Below are positions 45,009 through 54,497 of a stretch of 64,000 bases of DNA, piece after piece. Where the stretch lies: the NCBI GenBank assembly GCA_963802635.1, contig CAWDJJ010000002.1, forward strand, positions 434,001-498,000. The letters are read 5' to 3'. This stretch comes from CAVTLG01 sp963802635 (lineage in GTDB: Bacteria; Chloroflexota; Ktedonobacteria; Ktedonobacterales; Ktedonobacteraceae). Under the pieces are notes generated by a model. That model ran no database searches, was not told where the DNA came from, and saw nothing but the letters and a program-made list of their open reading frames with translations. The stretch's first letter is position 1, and each line of letters starts with the position of its first letter. The translations under genes and the position numbers were made by a program.

Positions 45009-47180
45009 TCAAGAGACGGGGACGAGCTGCCATTCCTGGTTGTAGTTACCATTGCCGGGCCATTGGATAACTGGTGCTCCATCATTAGTAGAGGCATATT
45101 GCACATCAGCCAGTTGCTGACTATTGAGGTTTACCAGCGTGTAATAGCCATCACCTGTGCTGACGAACTGCCACTGCTGATTCTCGCCACCATTCTGGCT
45201 CCACTGGTCGAGTTGTGTTGCATCTGAGGGGGAGGGCGGGGTGCTCGTCGAACCGCCAAGAACCTCAAGCACCAGACCACTGTTGACATTGACAAGGTTG
45301 AAGTAGCCACTGGTACTTGCTGCTACCAGCGTCCATTCCTGGCTACTTGCAGAGTTATTCGTATCCTGGATCACCTCTCCGCCATCGGAGGTGGATTGTC
45401 CTGTGACGTCCATCACCTCGTTGCTGTTACGGTTTACCAGTTCATAGGTTGTACTAGATGTTGGAACGTCCGCTGGCGTGGGCATAGGGGTTGGAACGTC
45501 CGCTAGCGTGGGCGTAGGGGTTGAAATTACTGGCGTACTCCCAGTGCTGAGATTGCCAGCTGGAGTAGGTGTGGCTATCGGACTCGTAGACAACTGCCGA
45601 GGCGTCCGTGTTGTCGCGTTGGGGGTAGATATAGCTTGCGGATGTCCCTGAGTATGCACGGTAGGGGTTACGTGCACAATATCGGTAGCAGAGACGACAA
45701 CTGTTTTTGTGGTTCCACTATAAACGTTCTGCTTCCCATTGATATGGGATGCGTGCAGAGGAAGCGACAAAAAAGAGGCTCCAAAGGCAGATAGACCCAG
45801 AGTACCAGCCAGTATCACCACCAGCGACACGACGCTCACCCACACCACATATGCCTTTGTGGGTTTGTGTGACAGCGGCATATGCGCTGGCAAGGCTGGC
45901 ACTGCTTCCGTCGGTTGAGCCGCCGCTTGCTGAGCGCTTCTTCCAGTGCTCCGATCTTGAGCACCGACTGCACGTTGCTCAGCTCTATCGAGAACTGAGA
46001 GGATATCATGATCAATACGGGTATTCTCAACATTTATGTGCAAAGGACTCGTCGTTTGAGTATGAGACCGCAATGCCTCATACCCAAGTTCGACGCGCGA
46101 TGGGGTGAAGAGCTTTGGATTGGGCAAGGACGCACGTATGTCAGACTCAACTTCATGCTCCTCCACGCTGGGCAATGATGATGCCGCCTGTGTGTTATCC
46201 ACAGCAGTGGTGTCGATTTCGCCCAAGAGCTGCGATAGCTGCCTCGTCTTGTTCGCTGATGCGTTCGGCTGCTCGGAGAGCGGTGCATGGCTATGCAGTT
46301 GGGATAGGAGAAATGTATCAGCACCATTTACAACAGAAGAGTTCTGTAGAGACGACGACAGACCAGCCACCTGAGTCGATAAACCACGCTCAAGAGCGAC
46401 TACAAAGGTTTCCACATCCTTGTAGCGCTCTTGAGGTTTTTTCGCCAGTGCCTTGAGAACCGCCAGATCAATCGACATCGGAACCTCTGGCACAGCGTTC
46501 ACAAGAGAAACGGCATTCTCGGTTCGGTGTTTTCCCCACATCAACGAGAAACTCGCAGCATCAAAAGGAGGTCTCCCCGTGATTAGCTCGTAGGCCAGAC
46601 AAGCCAGACTATACTGGTCGCTTTGCTGATCCGTTGTCCCCATAAACTGTTCGGGGGCCATATAGGGAATCGTGGCGAGGTCCGATTTATAATCCAGTTT
46701 GGCAACATCAATAAAGGATGTCAGGCTAAAGTCCGTGAGTTGCACCTCACTATTGGTAGAATAAAAGACGTTCTCCGGCTTCAGATTGCCATGAATGATC
46801 CCATGGGCATGAGCCTCACAGAGCGCCTGCCCTATCTGGATGACAATGTTCATCGCTTCGAGCCAGCCCATACCCTCGGACGACAAACGCGCCAGGCGCT
46901 GTCCCAATGAACCATGAGCACGATATTCACTTACCACATAGGGTTTCCCCTGCTTGATCGCCATATCTACCAGAGGAACGATATGTGGATGCTTTAACGA
47001 GAGCAGCATGTCCGCGAACAACTGCCCTCGTGTCTGATCGGAGATGACACATTCTGGATCAAAGAGTTTGATGACTAGCTGCGGTTGAGCAGTTTGCCGG
47101 GCATAGCCCAGATACGTATGCCGCGACTTTTTATGAGACAACTCCTGCGTCAGACAGTAATCGAGAAAATATTCTTGCAT
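45009..47180 (-). CDS. Receptor pseudokinase with ricin-type lectin ectodomain
   Basis: A 723-residue paralogue of the CBM kinase, very similar through the kinase-like domain (HGNLKPENVF, DFSLTSF, APEQFMG), linker and membrane helix (VVWVSVVSLVVILAGTLGL near 445-470). The same catalytic residues are missing. After a Thr/Pro-rich stem the ectodomain from about 577 is a ricin B-type beta-trefoil: YELVNRNSNEVMDVTG, FNLVNVNSGLVLEVLGG and YTLVNLNSQQLADVQYA, each followed by a QEW or QQW motif. Such domains bind sugars, often galactose or xylan. The protein therefore places a different lectin on the same signalling chassis. Confidence 0.87.
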   Translation of the reverse strand: MQEYFLDYCLTQELSHKKSRHTYLGYARQTAQPQLVIKLFDPECVISDQTRGQLFADMLLSLKHPHIVPLVDMAIKQGKPYVVSEYRAHGSLGQRLARLSSEGMGWLEAMNIVIQIGQALCEAHAHGIIHGNLKPENVFYSTNSEVQLTDFSLTSFIDVAKLDYKSDLATIPYMAPEQFMGTTDQQSDQYSLACLAYELITGRPPFDAASFSLMWGKHRTENAVSLVNAVPEVPMSIDLAVLKALAKKPQERYKDVETFVVALERGLSTQVAGLSSSLQNSSVVNGADTFLLSQLHSHAPLSEQPNASANKTRQLSQLLGEIDTTAVDNTQAASSLPSVEEHEVESDIRASLPNPKLFTPSRVELGYEALRSHTQTTSPLHINVENTRIDHDILSVLDRAEQRAVGAQDRSTGRSAQQAAAQPTEAVPALPAHMPLSHKPTKAYVVWVSVVSLVVILAGTLGLSAFGASFLSLPLHASHINGKQNVYSGTTKTVVVSATDIVHVTPTVHTQGHPQAISTPNATTRTPRQLSTSPIATPTPAGNLSTGSTPVISTPTPTLADVPTPMPTPADVPTSSTTYELVNRNSNEVMDVTGQSTSDGGEVIQDTNNSASSQEWTLVAASTSGYFNLVNVNSGLVLEVLGGSTSTPPSPSDATQLDQWSQNGGENQQWQFVSTGDGYYTLVNLNSQQLADVQYASTNDGAPVIQWPGNGNYNQEWQLVPVS

Positions 47181-47192
47181 ATGTATATCCAT

Positions 47193-47335
47193 TGATTTTT
47201 AACCACAAGTGTCTAGCCATTGTAGCAATTGCCTGCTGACAAAACAGTCCCCAAGGAGGGACAGATTTTCATCTTTCCCAGCTATTACGACCAGGGTGGC
47301 TACCTTATCTAACCATCTCAGACGTGGTACATAAA
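47193..47335 (-). repeat. 143-bp conserved block upstream of the receptor genes, copy 2
   Basis: This copy lies only 12 bases from the ricin-kinase start; about 120 bases present between block and gene in copies 1 and 3 are missing here. The open frame reads LRWLDKVATLVVIAGKDENL and ends in FVSRQLLQWLDTCG. Only about 135 bases without a gene remain up to 47470. Confidence 0.7.
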
Positions 47336-47470
47336 ATGCTAGCATTTATCACTTTTTCTTGTATTTATCGCACATACATTATTGGCACAGGAAGAGAGAA
47401 TATTGCTATGTTACTTCTTATGCAATATGGAGCCGTGTTATTGGCTCCATCGCTCTTCCCAAGCACCTCC

Positions 47471-49642
47471 TTAGTTAGCCAGTACCTGGATACCACTGAC
47501 CACTGCGTAGCCGTTGTCCGTATTAAACTCTATAGAAATCGTGCCGTTATAACTGGCTGTTTCAGTGAATGATTCAACCACTGCTCTATCCGGCCCCCCA
47601 GCAGCAGCAATAATGTCAAAAGAACTCAGCACTGTGTTGTAATTGATCGTGGCATCGAAAACGTTTTGCCCCTCTTGCGTCCAGTTCGTCGCAGCGAAAT
47701 GCAGGCGCACCGTATAAGTACCTCCTGGCGTCAGATTGGGAATGGTGTAGGTAAAGTAATACCCGTAACGACTGGTCTGATAGACACTCTCAGGTGCCGG
47801 GTCGCTCACGCCACTGGTATCCACCGTATTGCTAGTGGACCATACTGATCCCCCGAAGTAGTCCGTATCAGCAATGTAGGACCCAACGCCTGCTCCTCCT
47901 GCATTGATCTGCACGCCACCACTAGATGGTATCGGCGTGCTCCTCTTAGGGATTGAAATTACTGACATACTCCCAGTGCCGAAAGCGCTAATTGGAGTAG
48001 GTGTGGCAATCGAACTTGTAGACGACTGCCGAGATGTCCCTGCTGTCGCGTTGGGGGTAGATACAGCTTGCGAATGTCCCTGAGTTTGCACGGTAGGGGT
48101 TATGTGCACAATATCGGTAGCAGAGGCGACAGCAGTTTTGGTGATCCCACTGTTCACGTTTTGCTTCCCATTGATACGGGATATGTACGAAGGAAGCGAC
48201 AAGAAAGGGACTCCAAAGATAGACGAACTCAGGATACCAGCCAGTATCACCACCAGCGACACGACGCTCACCCACATCACATAGGTCTTTGTGCGTTTGC
48301 GTGACGGCGGCATATACGCAGGCAAGACTGGCACTGCTTCCGTCGGTTGAACAGGCAAGACTGGCGCTGCTTCCGTCGGTTGAACCGCTGCTCGCTGAGC
48401 GCTTCTTCCAATGCTCCGATCTTGAGCACCAACGACATGCAACTCAGCATCGAGAGCTGAGAGGATATCATGATTAGCACGGGTATCCTCGACATTTATG
48501 CGCAAAGGACCCGTCGTTGGACTATAAGACGACAACGCCTCATCACTAAGTTCGATGTGCAATGAGGCGAAAGACTTTGGACTAGGCAAGGACGCACGTA
48601 TGTTAGGCTCAACTCTATGCTCCTCCACGCTGTACAATGATGATGCCGCCTGTGTGTTGTCCACAGTGGTGGTGTCGATTTCGCCCAAGAGCTGCGATAG
48701 CTGCCTCGTCTTGTTCGCTGATGCGTTCGGCTGCTTGGAGAACGGTGCCTGACTATGCAGTTGAGATAGGAGAAACGTATCAGCACCATTTACCACAGAA
48801 GAGTTCTGTAGAGACGAGGGCAGACCAGCTACCTGGGCCGATAAACCACGCTCAAGAGCGACTACAAAGGTTTCCACATCCTTGTAGCGCTCTTGAGGTT
48901 TTTTCGCCAACGCCTTGAGAACCGCCAGATCAATCGACATCGGGACCTCTGGCACTGCGTTCACAAGAGGAACGGCATTCTCGGTTCGGTGTTTTCCCCA
49001 CATCGACGAGAAACCCGCAGCATCAAAAGGTGGTTTCCCCGTGATTAGCTCGTAGGCCAGACAAGCTAGACTATACTGGTCGCTTTGCTGATCCGTTGTC
49101 CCCACAAACTGTTCGGGGGCCATATAGCGGATCGTGGCAAGATCCGACTTATAATCCAGTTTGGCGACATCAATAAAGGATGTCAAGCTAAAGTCTGTGA
49201 GCTGCACCTCATAATTGGCAGAATAAAAGACGTTCTCCGGCTTCAGATTGCCATGAGTGATCCCATGAGCATGGGCCTCACAGAGCGCCCGCCCTATCTG
49301 GATGACAATACTCACCGCTTCAGGCCAGCCCATACCCTGGGACGACAAACGCGCCAAGCGCTGTCCCAGTGAACCATGAGCACGATATTCACTTACCACA
49401 TAGGGTTTCCCCTGCTTGATCGCCATATCCACCAGAGGCACGATATGTGGATGCTTTAACGAGAGCAGCATATCCGCGAACAACACCCATTGTGTCTGAT
49501 CGGGGATGACACATTCTGGATCAAAGAGTTTGATGACAAGCTGCGGTTGAGCAGCTTGCCGAGCATAGCCCAGGTACGTATGCCGCAACTTTTTATGAGA
49601 CAACTCTTGCGTCAGACAGTAATCGAGAAAATATTCTTGCAT
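47471..49642 (-). CDS. Receptor pseudokinase with malectin-like ectodomain
   Basis: A 723-residue paralogue with the same kinase-like domain (THGNLKPENVF, DFSLTSF, no glycine loop), linker (with an inserted duplicate of QPTEAVPVLP) and membrane helix near 450-475. The ectodomain from about 574 is malectin-like: VQINAGGAGVGSYIADTDYF, YFTYTIPNLTPGGTYTVRLH, a FAATNW motif, QNVFDATINYN and SGIQVLAN. Malectin domains bind di-glucose or cellobiose-like glycans and are found in animal ER malectin and in plant malectin-like receptor kinases. This is the third glycan-binding fold on the same chassis. Confidence 0.87.
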   Translation of the reverse strand: MQEYFLDYCLTQELSHKKLRHTYLGYARQAAQPQLVIKLFDPECVIPDQTQWVLFADMLLSLKHPHIVPLVDMAIKQGKPYVVSEYRAHGSLGQRLARLSSQGMGWPEAVSIVIQIGRALCEAHAHGITHGNLKPENVFYSANYEVQLTDFSLTSFIDVAKLDYKSDLATIRYMAPEQFVGTTDQQSDQYSLACLAYELITGKPPFDAAGFSSMWGKHRTENAVPLVNAVPEVPMSIDLAVLKALAKKPQERYKDVETFVVALERGLSAQVAGLPSSLQNSSVVNGADTFLLSQLHSQAPFSKQPNASANKTRQLSQLLGEIDTTTVDNTQAASSLYSVEEHRVEPNIRASLPSPKSFASLHIELSDEALSSYSPTTGPLRINVEDTRANHDILSALDAELHVVGAQDRSIGRSAQRAAVQPTEAAPVLPVQPTEAVPVLPAYMPPSRKRTKTYVMWVSVVSLVVILAGILSSSIFGVPFLSLPSYISRINGKQNVNSGITKTAVASATDIVHITPTVQTQGHSQAVSTPNATAGTSRQSSTSSIATPTPISAFGTGSMSVISIPKRSTPIPSSGGVQINAGGAGVGSYIADTDYFGGSVWSTSNTVDTSGVSDPAPESVYQTSRYGYYFTYTIPNLTPGGTYTVRLHFAATNWTQEGQNVFDATINYNTVLSSFDIIAAAGGPDRAVVESFTETASYNGTISIEFNTDNGYAVVSGIQVLAN

Positions 49643-49824
49643 ATGTACACCTACCAGAACGGATAAACTAGCGTACCCGCACTTCTATGCTGCATGAACA
49701 ACAATAAATATAGAAGAGGTATCTATTCATCGTTGTCATGGTACATCACATTGCTTACCATTCATATTAGAATTACTCCAATACTGAAATTTGCCTTTCT
49801 CTGTTACCATTACCATATAGCCAC

Positions 49825-49963
49825 TACTTCTCAATCGCACGTGTTGAGCCATTGTAGCAAATTGCCTGCTGACAAAATAGTCCCTAAGCAGGGACAGATT
49901 TCCATCTTTCCCAGTTCTTACGGCCTGGGTGGTTCTATGATCTACCCACCTCAGCCGTAGCAC
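49825..49963 (-). repeat. Conserved block upstream of the receptor genes, copy 3
   Basis: The most divergent copy. It retains GGGAAAGATG and the GACTATTTTGTCAGCAGGCA region and an open frame (GKDGNLSLLRDYFVSRQF). The segment between it and the kinase start (49643-49824) is related to the one at 44650-44782 (CCGCACTTC, ATGCTGCA). Confidence 0.55.
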
Positions 49964-50035
49964 GCAATGTACTAGCGGGTGTCTCCCCTTGCTTCCACTC
50001 AGCCTCTACTATCGGCGAGCAATACACAACGGTCG

Positions 50036-50422
50036 CTAACAACCTGTCGATGTTGGCGCTTGCAGATTGCCTCGCACGATATCCTCGAAGCCTGTGAGTC
50101 CCTTACTATTAACCGTGAGTAGTACAATAGCTTTATTAATCGGGTTGCCATCGGGACCAAAGGCAATCTCACCACTGACTCCCTGTAAGGGATTACAGAT
50201 ATTGAAGCTCTGCAAAGCATGCTGTATATCTTGCGCTGCTGGCTGAACTTTACCTGTCGCTTGATAGCTCTTGACCAATGTATAGATAGCGTCATAAGTC
50301 AGCATGATATCACTATCAACACGACTTGCACCATATGTCCCAGGATGCTGCTTCAATGGGTCAAAGGCCTGCTGGTAATCACAGAAAAAGTCCCGCACAC
50401 TAAGCGGCACATTTGTGTCCAT
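50036..50422 (-). pseudogene. C-terminal fragment of a branched-chain amino-acid-binding-type receptor domain
   Basis: 128 residues resembling the end of a type I periplasmic binding protein (Peripla_BP_6): SDIMLTYDAIYTLVKSYQAT, IQHALQSFNI, LQGVSGEIAFGPDGNPINKA and IVLLTVNSKG. A complete domain has about 350 residues; the N-terminal two thirds are missing. In kinase-rich genomes such domains often form the ectodomain of receptor kinases, so this may be the tail of a lost fourth receptor of the array. No signal peptide or start signal is convincing. Confidence 0.65.
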
Positions 50423-50575
50423 AGCGCAAGGATTCCCAGAAGATCATTGATCTTCACTTCTTGACTTCTTGCCAGAATGAAGTTATAGTATTGACCGAAG
50501 AGTCATTTTTTCTACGTCTGAGTCAAACTTGCATGGATGTCGAACTACAGATGCTATCAAGAAGGGAAATTACTT

Positions 50576-51826
50576 ATGCAACATAAGCTTGCAACCTTAC
50601 AAGATGTATCAGGACAGTACGACTGGTTTAAGGACATGCGGGATACCCAGCCGGTCTGGCGGGACGACAGCAGTGGATGCTGGCATGTGTTTCGCTATGC
50701 AGACGTCAATACTGTCACCACAGACTATACGCTCTTCTCATCGGAACGCAGACAGCGCGCATTTGCCCGTGCGCGTAGTGATGCTGCTACGCAGGATGGT
50801 CACGAGCGCAGGGCAGGACGCAATATTCTTGTGATGGACCCGCCGCAACATCGTCAGTACCGTAATCTGGTCTCGCCTTCGTTCACGCCTCGCGCGCTGG
50901 CACGGCTCTCAGGGCGTATTGCGGCGATCACACAGGAATTACTGGATCAGGTACGCGCCGCCGGGTCCATGGATATGGTGACAGCTATCGCATACCCACT
51001 CCCAACCATTGTCATTGCTGAAATGCTCGGTGTTCCCACCTCAGATCGTCCGCTGTTTAAACGGTGGGCTGATGGACTGCTCAACAGCCAGCTCAGCGAT
51101 GCGGAGTTCTTTAAACCCGAGGAAGAACAACGCAACAATCCAGAAATGCAGCGCCTCGCCAAGCTCTTCGAGGAGATGACCGACTACTTTGAGACCATGC
51201 TAGAAGATCGCCGCCGCCAGCCGCGCGACGATATGATGAGTGAGATACTGGCTGCAGAGGTAGATGGAGAACATCTGAGCATGGAGGATGCGATTAGTTT
51301 CTGCAGCATTCTTTTGCTAGCCGGTCATATTACAACCACGAACCTGCTCAGCCAGGCTATTCGTTGCTTCGATGAGCATCCAGCCGCTCTTGCGCAACTA
51401 CGCAAGCAACCAGAACTGATGCCAGAAGCAATCGAAGAGATCCTGCGCTATGCCTCACCAGTCTGGCGACTTGTACGTACCACAACGAAGGATGTCACCA
51501 TCGAAGACGTGACAATTCCGGCTGATGCAGTCGTCTTTGCCTGGCTGGCATCTGCTAACCGTGACGAACGACAGTTCCCAGAGCCGGAGCGCTTCGACAT
51601 CACGCGTACGCCGAACCGGCATATGGCCTTCGGGCACGGCATCCACTTCTGCATTGGCGCTCCACTTTCACGTTTAGAAACTTCCATCGCCCTGCCTATG
51701 CTGGTTGAGCAGTTGCCTGATCTGCATGTCGTCCATGACCAGCCACTAGAGCTGTTCGAGGGCCGTGTGCTGTTCGGCTTCAAACGCCTGCCCATTACCT
51801 TCACTGCGTCAGAACCAGTTGCATAA
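50576..51826 (+). CDS. Cytochrome P450
   Basis: A 416-residue soluble bacterial P450. The start at 50576 has GAAGGGA 8 bases upstream. Motifs: DPPQHRQYRNLVSPSFTPRA, I-helix LLLAGHITTTN (oxygen activation threonine), ExxR in EEILRYASPVWR, the NRDERQFPEPERFDITR segment, and heme loop FGHGIHFCIGAPLSRLE with the cysteine ligand near 358. Class I enzymes need a ferredoxin and reductase, neither of which is nearby. The substrate is unknown; the type occurs in secondary metabolism and xenobiotic oxidation. A hairpin follows the gene. Confidence 0.95.
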   Translation: MQHKLATLQDVSGQYDWFKDMRDTQPVWRDDSSGCWHVFRYADVNTVTTDYTLFSSERRQRAFARARSDAATQDGHERRAGRNILVMDPPQHRQYRNLVSPSFTPRALARLSGRIAAITQELLDQVRAAGSMDMVTAIAYPLPTIVIAEMLGVPTSDRPLFKRWADGLLNSQLSDAEFFKPEEEQRNNPEMQRLAKLFEEMTDYFETMLEDRRRQPRDDMMSEILAAEVDGEHLSMEDAISFCSILLLAGHITTTNLLSQAIRCFDEHPAALAQLRKQPELMPEAIEEILRYASPVWRLVRTTTKDVTIEDVTIPADAVVFAWLASANRDERQFPEPERFDITRTPNRHMAFGHGIHFCIGAPLSRLETSIALPMLVEQLPDLHVVHDQPLELFEGRVLFGFKRLPITFTASEPVA

Positions 51827-51854
51827 CCGAAGATTGTAGCCAGCAAAAGCGTAC

Positions 51855-51892
51855 GCTCGTCATCTCATCAACGAGCAGATGAGATGACGAGC
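51855..51892. terminator. Hairpin after the P450 gene
   Basis: Perfect 15-bp stem (GCTCGTCATCTCATC, 51855-51869, with its complement at 51878-51892) and an 8-base loop. No U-tract follows, but its position between convergent genes suggests a terminator for both. Confidence 0.65.
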
Positions 51893-52014
51893 ATAGTCAC
51901 GGGGAAAAGTGGAACGTATCATCCTCCCTGATACGAGCGGGAATGCTCCTCCAGTGGCTCCCTGTCTATGTTTGTTGCAGCAGAAGAGGCGAGAGCCAGT
52001 CTCGCTAGCAGACA

Positions 52015-53604
52015 TTATGGAAGAGGCAGCGCAAACCAAAATCTAGAACCTTTGCCAACAGCGCTCTCAACACCAACGTTACCACCATGACGCCGGATCA
52101 ATTCCTGGCAGATATAGAGACCCAAGCCCAGTCCGACCACACCCATTACTTGTTGCTCATGGATAGCGGGTGCCTGATAAAAGCGCTCCCAGATATGCTC
52201 CTGCTGATCCTGAGACAGACCCGGACCTGCATCTTGCACCCACACGCACACCTGTCGTTCCTCGACACACATACCAACGGTGATAGGCTCTGCCTCATTT
52301 GAATATTTGAGCGCGTTGGTCACATAGTTGTTTACAACTTGACCAATGCGATCCGCGTCTATCCTGACAAAAGCCTCGGTGGGCAATTCCAGATGCAGCA
52401 TACGCTCAGGAGTGATGATGCGTTGGCCCTCCACAACCGCACGTACCACATCCACCAGATTGCACATCTCTAACGAGAGTTGCAATTTATCCGCCTGTAT
52501 GCGCGAGGTATCTAAGAGATCATTGATCAAGCAATTCTGTATACCAACCTGCAAGATGGAACGCGAAATCATCTCTCTAACAGCATCGAAGGAACTGGCA
52601 TCTTCCATTGAAATCGCCGCAATGTTGTCGGTCAGCTTTCTCAAGCGGCGTTCAACTAGTTGGAGACTCGCTTTAATCGTGGTAATTGGCTGGCGCAGTT
52701 CATGACTCGCCATACTGATAAAAGCATTTTTCTGCTCTTCTTGCATTTTTAATTCGGTGATATCGCGCGCTACGGCATATAACATCTCTTTTTCCATGAC
52801 AGGCAATGCCGTCCAGTCCAACCACTTGTATGAGCCATTTTTAGTACGATAACGGTTCTCAAAACGCAGTGTTGGGATACCTTGCTGAAGTTTCGTCAAT
52901 TCCCAGCGCGTGTCTGCAATATCATTGGCATGAATTAAGCTGAAGATCGACCGACCAAGGAGTTCTTGCTCTACATAGCCCAGGACACGCTCGAAGGCAG
53001 AATTGACCTTGCAGAATTCGCCTGCAAAGTTTATCAGGCATAAGAGGTCAAGCGAGACGCTAAAGAAATGGTCCAATACCTGACGTGACTGCACGATTTC
53101 AGTCACATCACGCGAGGCGGCCAGCAGATAGAGAATCGCCCCGTCCGTATTGAAAATGGGCGTTACCGTGACATCCCACCATTTCTCTGTGCCCTTAGCC
53201 GTTGAGCAAGAGGCACGAAAGGTCGCAACGCCTCCCGCTTGAGCTATTGCAACGGCATTACGCACCGTCTCCTGTTCTTTTCCTTGCCAGAGTTCGGTCC
53301 ATGGCGCAAAGGCACAGGAGGAAAAGTCATCCAGTTCCATGACCAACTGACCCCCGGGATTCATGTAGAGGAGTCTTCCTTGCAGGTCTAATACCTTGAT
53401 ACAGTCGGTGCTATTCTCGATGAACCGCTGCATCAAGGTCTGCGAGAGTAGCACATCATTCTCATGCGTTAGCCCCGGTGCGTTTGTAATAGATGGCAGA
53501 GTGTTCTTACCTGAGAGCGCTTCCGGCACTGGAGATGTTGTCCGCTTGCCAGGCGCTAGTTGAGTGCGGACACCTCGCTTCTTTGTGTGTTTATACATAA
53601 GCAT
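52015..53604 (-). CDS. PAS-domain sensor histidine kinase
   Basis: A 529-residue protein without membrane helices. PAS 1 (NSTDCIKVLDLQGRLLYMNP) and PAS 2 (FFSVSLDLLCLINFAGEFCK, with a following PAC motif TKNGSYKWLDWTALPV) precede a HisKA domain with the phosphoacceptor in SMASHELRQPITTIK. The ATPase domain has N box NYVTNALKYSNEA, G1 VQDAGPGLS, F box ERFYQ and G2 GLGLGLYICQELI. It is expected to be a cytoplasmic sensor phosphorylating a response regulator, but no receiver gene lies nearby. The hydrophilic N-terminal 45 residues are of unknown role. Confidence 0.93.
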   Translation of the reverse strand: MLMYKHTKKRGVRTQLAPGKRTTSPVPEALSGKNTLPSITNAPGLTHENDVLLSQTLMQRFIENSTDCIKVLDLQGRLLYMNPGGQLVMELDDFSSCAFAPWTELWQGKEQETVRNAVAIAQAGGVATFRASCSTAKGTEKWWDVTVTPIFNTDGAILYLLAASRDVTEIVQSRQVLDHFFSVSLDLLCLINFAGEFCKVNSAFERVLGYVEQELLGRSIFSLIHANDIADTRWELTKLQQGIPTLRFENRYRTKNGSYKWLDWTALPVMEKEMLYAVARDITELKMQEEQKNAFISMASHELRQPITTIKASLQLVERRLRKLTDNIAAISMEDASSFDAVREMISRSILQVGIQNCLINDLLDTSRIQADKLQLSLEMCNLVDVVRAVVEGQRIITPERMLHLELPTEAFVRIDADRIGQVVNNYVTNALKYSNEAEPITVGMCVEERQVCVWVQDAGPGLSQDQQEHIWERFYQAPAIHEQQVMGVVGLGLGLYICQELIRRHGGNVGVESAVGKGSRFWFALPLP

Positions 53605-53785
53605 TCATCTATGAAGTTGCAAACAGACAACAATTTTCTAGTTTTGCTACAATGCACAAAGGAAAGTCTAGCATACTTCTTTTGAAAAGTATAGGGTTAC
53701 ATAAATATTTAAGATAAGTTCCAGTGTTGTCCTGGTTATTCCAGAGATTTTTGTGTATTCCAGATTGGGAGAAGGTAAAACTGCG

Positions 53786-54280
53786 CTATTGATCCAGCTC
53801 CTTTGCCAGGATCACGCCTGTATTTAAGCCAGTTGTATGCAGGCTACCGAAAAAGCGCGTGTGCTCAATCTTCATACACTTGTTCTCTACAAAGATTAAG
53901 CCTGCATCCCCCGCTATTTTGCCTGCTTTCTCGCTACTCACTCCCAACTGAAGCCAGAGTACTTTGGCCCCTACCAGGACCGCTTCGCTGGCGATAGGTG
54001 GCGTATCTGCGGCTTTACGAAACACGTCCACCATTTCAATCTGCTCTCCTGCCGCTTTTGCCTCTGTCAGTGACGCATAGACGCGCTTGCCCAGCAGCGT
54101 TTTTCCGGCGTAGCGCGGATTGATGGGGATGATATCGTAGCCCTCAGACTGTAGATAGGTTGCGACAAGGTGACTGGGACGATTGGGATCAACCGAGACA
54201 CCAACGATAGCTATATGCCGATAATCGCGCAAAATATGCTGGCAATCATACATATCAGGTGTATCATGGTTAACAGTCAT
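53786..54280 (-). CDS. CoA-binding domain protein
   Basis: A 164-residue Rossmann-fold protein of the YccU type. The ATG at 54280 follows GAGGAG; the open frame further upstream overlaps a dispersed repeat and is not used. Motifs: HIAIVGVSVDPNRPSHLVAT, GYDIIPINPRYAGKTLLGKR, VDVFRKAADTPPIA, VLWLQLGVSSEKAG and a terminal KCMKIEH. Such proteins bind coenzyme A; the physiological role is unclear. Confidence 0.88.
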   Translation of the reverse strand: MTVNHDTPDMYDCQHILRDYRHIAIVGVSVDPNRPSHLVATYLQSEGYDIIPINPRYAGKTLLGKRVYASLTEAKAAGEQIEMVDVFRKAADTPPIASEAVLVGAKVLWLQLGVSSEKAGKIAGDAGLIFVENKCMKIEHTRFFGSLHTTGLNTGVILAKELDQ

Positions 54281-54382
54281 AGTGCGACTCCTCATAGATT
54301 CGATGTCGAACGGATGAAGCATAGCGCTCCCCGTTATTGTCACCTGTGCGCTCCTCGACGTCAAGGAGACCATCGCACCCTC

Positions 54383-54430
54383 AAGGCAATTCATTGCCCG
54401 AGAGGTAGGGGCTCGATTTATCGCGCCCGT
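54383..54430 (+). repeat. 48-bp dispersed intergenic repeat, copy B
   Basis: Matches 43 of 48 bases of the minus strand at 10173-10220, with the palindrome GGCAATTCATTGCC and the end TTTATCGCGCCCGT. Located between the CoA-binding and PhzF genes. Confidence 0.7.
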
Positions 54431-54497
54431 TGTGCCCCTCATGCATATATCGCTCCACAACGAGTTTTGCCGCATGCTTTTGGCAATGATTATGTTC

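Noticed and set aside
44789..45106. A 105-residue ORF overlapping the ricin-kinase gene
   Set aside because: Its first part is the antisense-frame overlap with the lectin-coding end of the kinase. Only the conserved 40-codon tail is of interest and is reported as a repeat.
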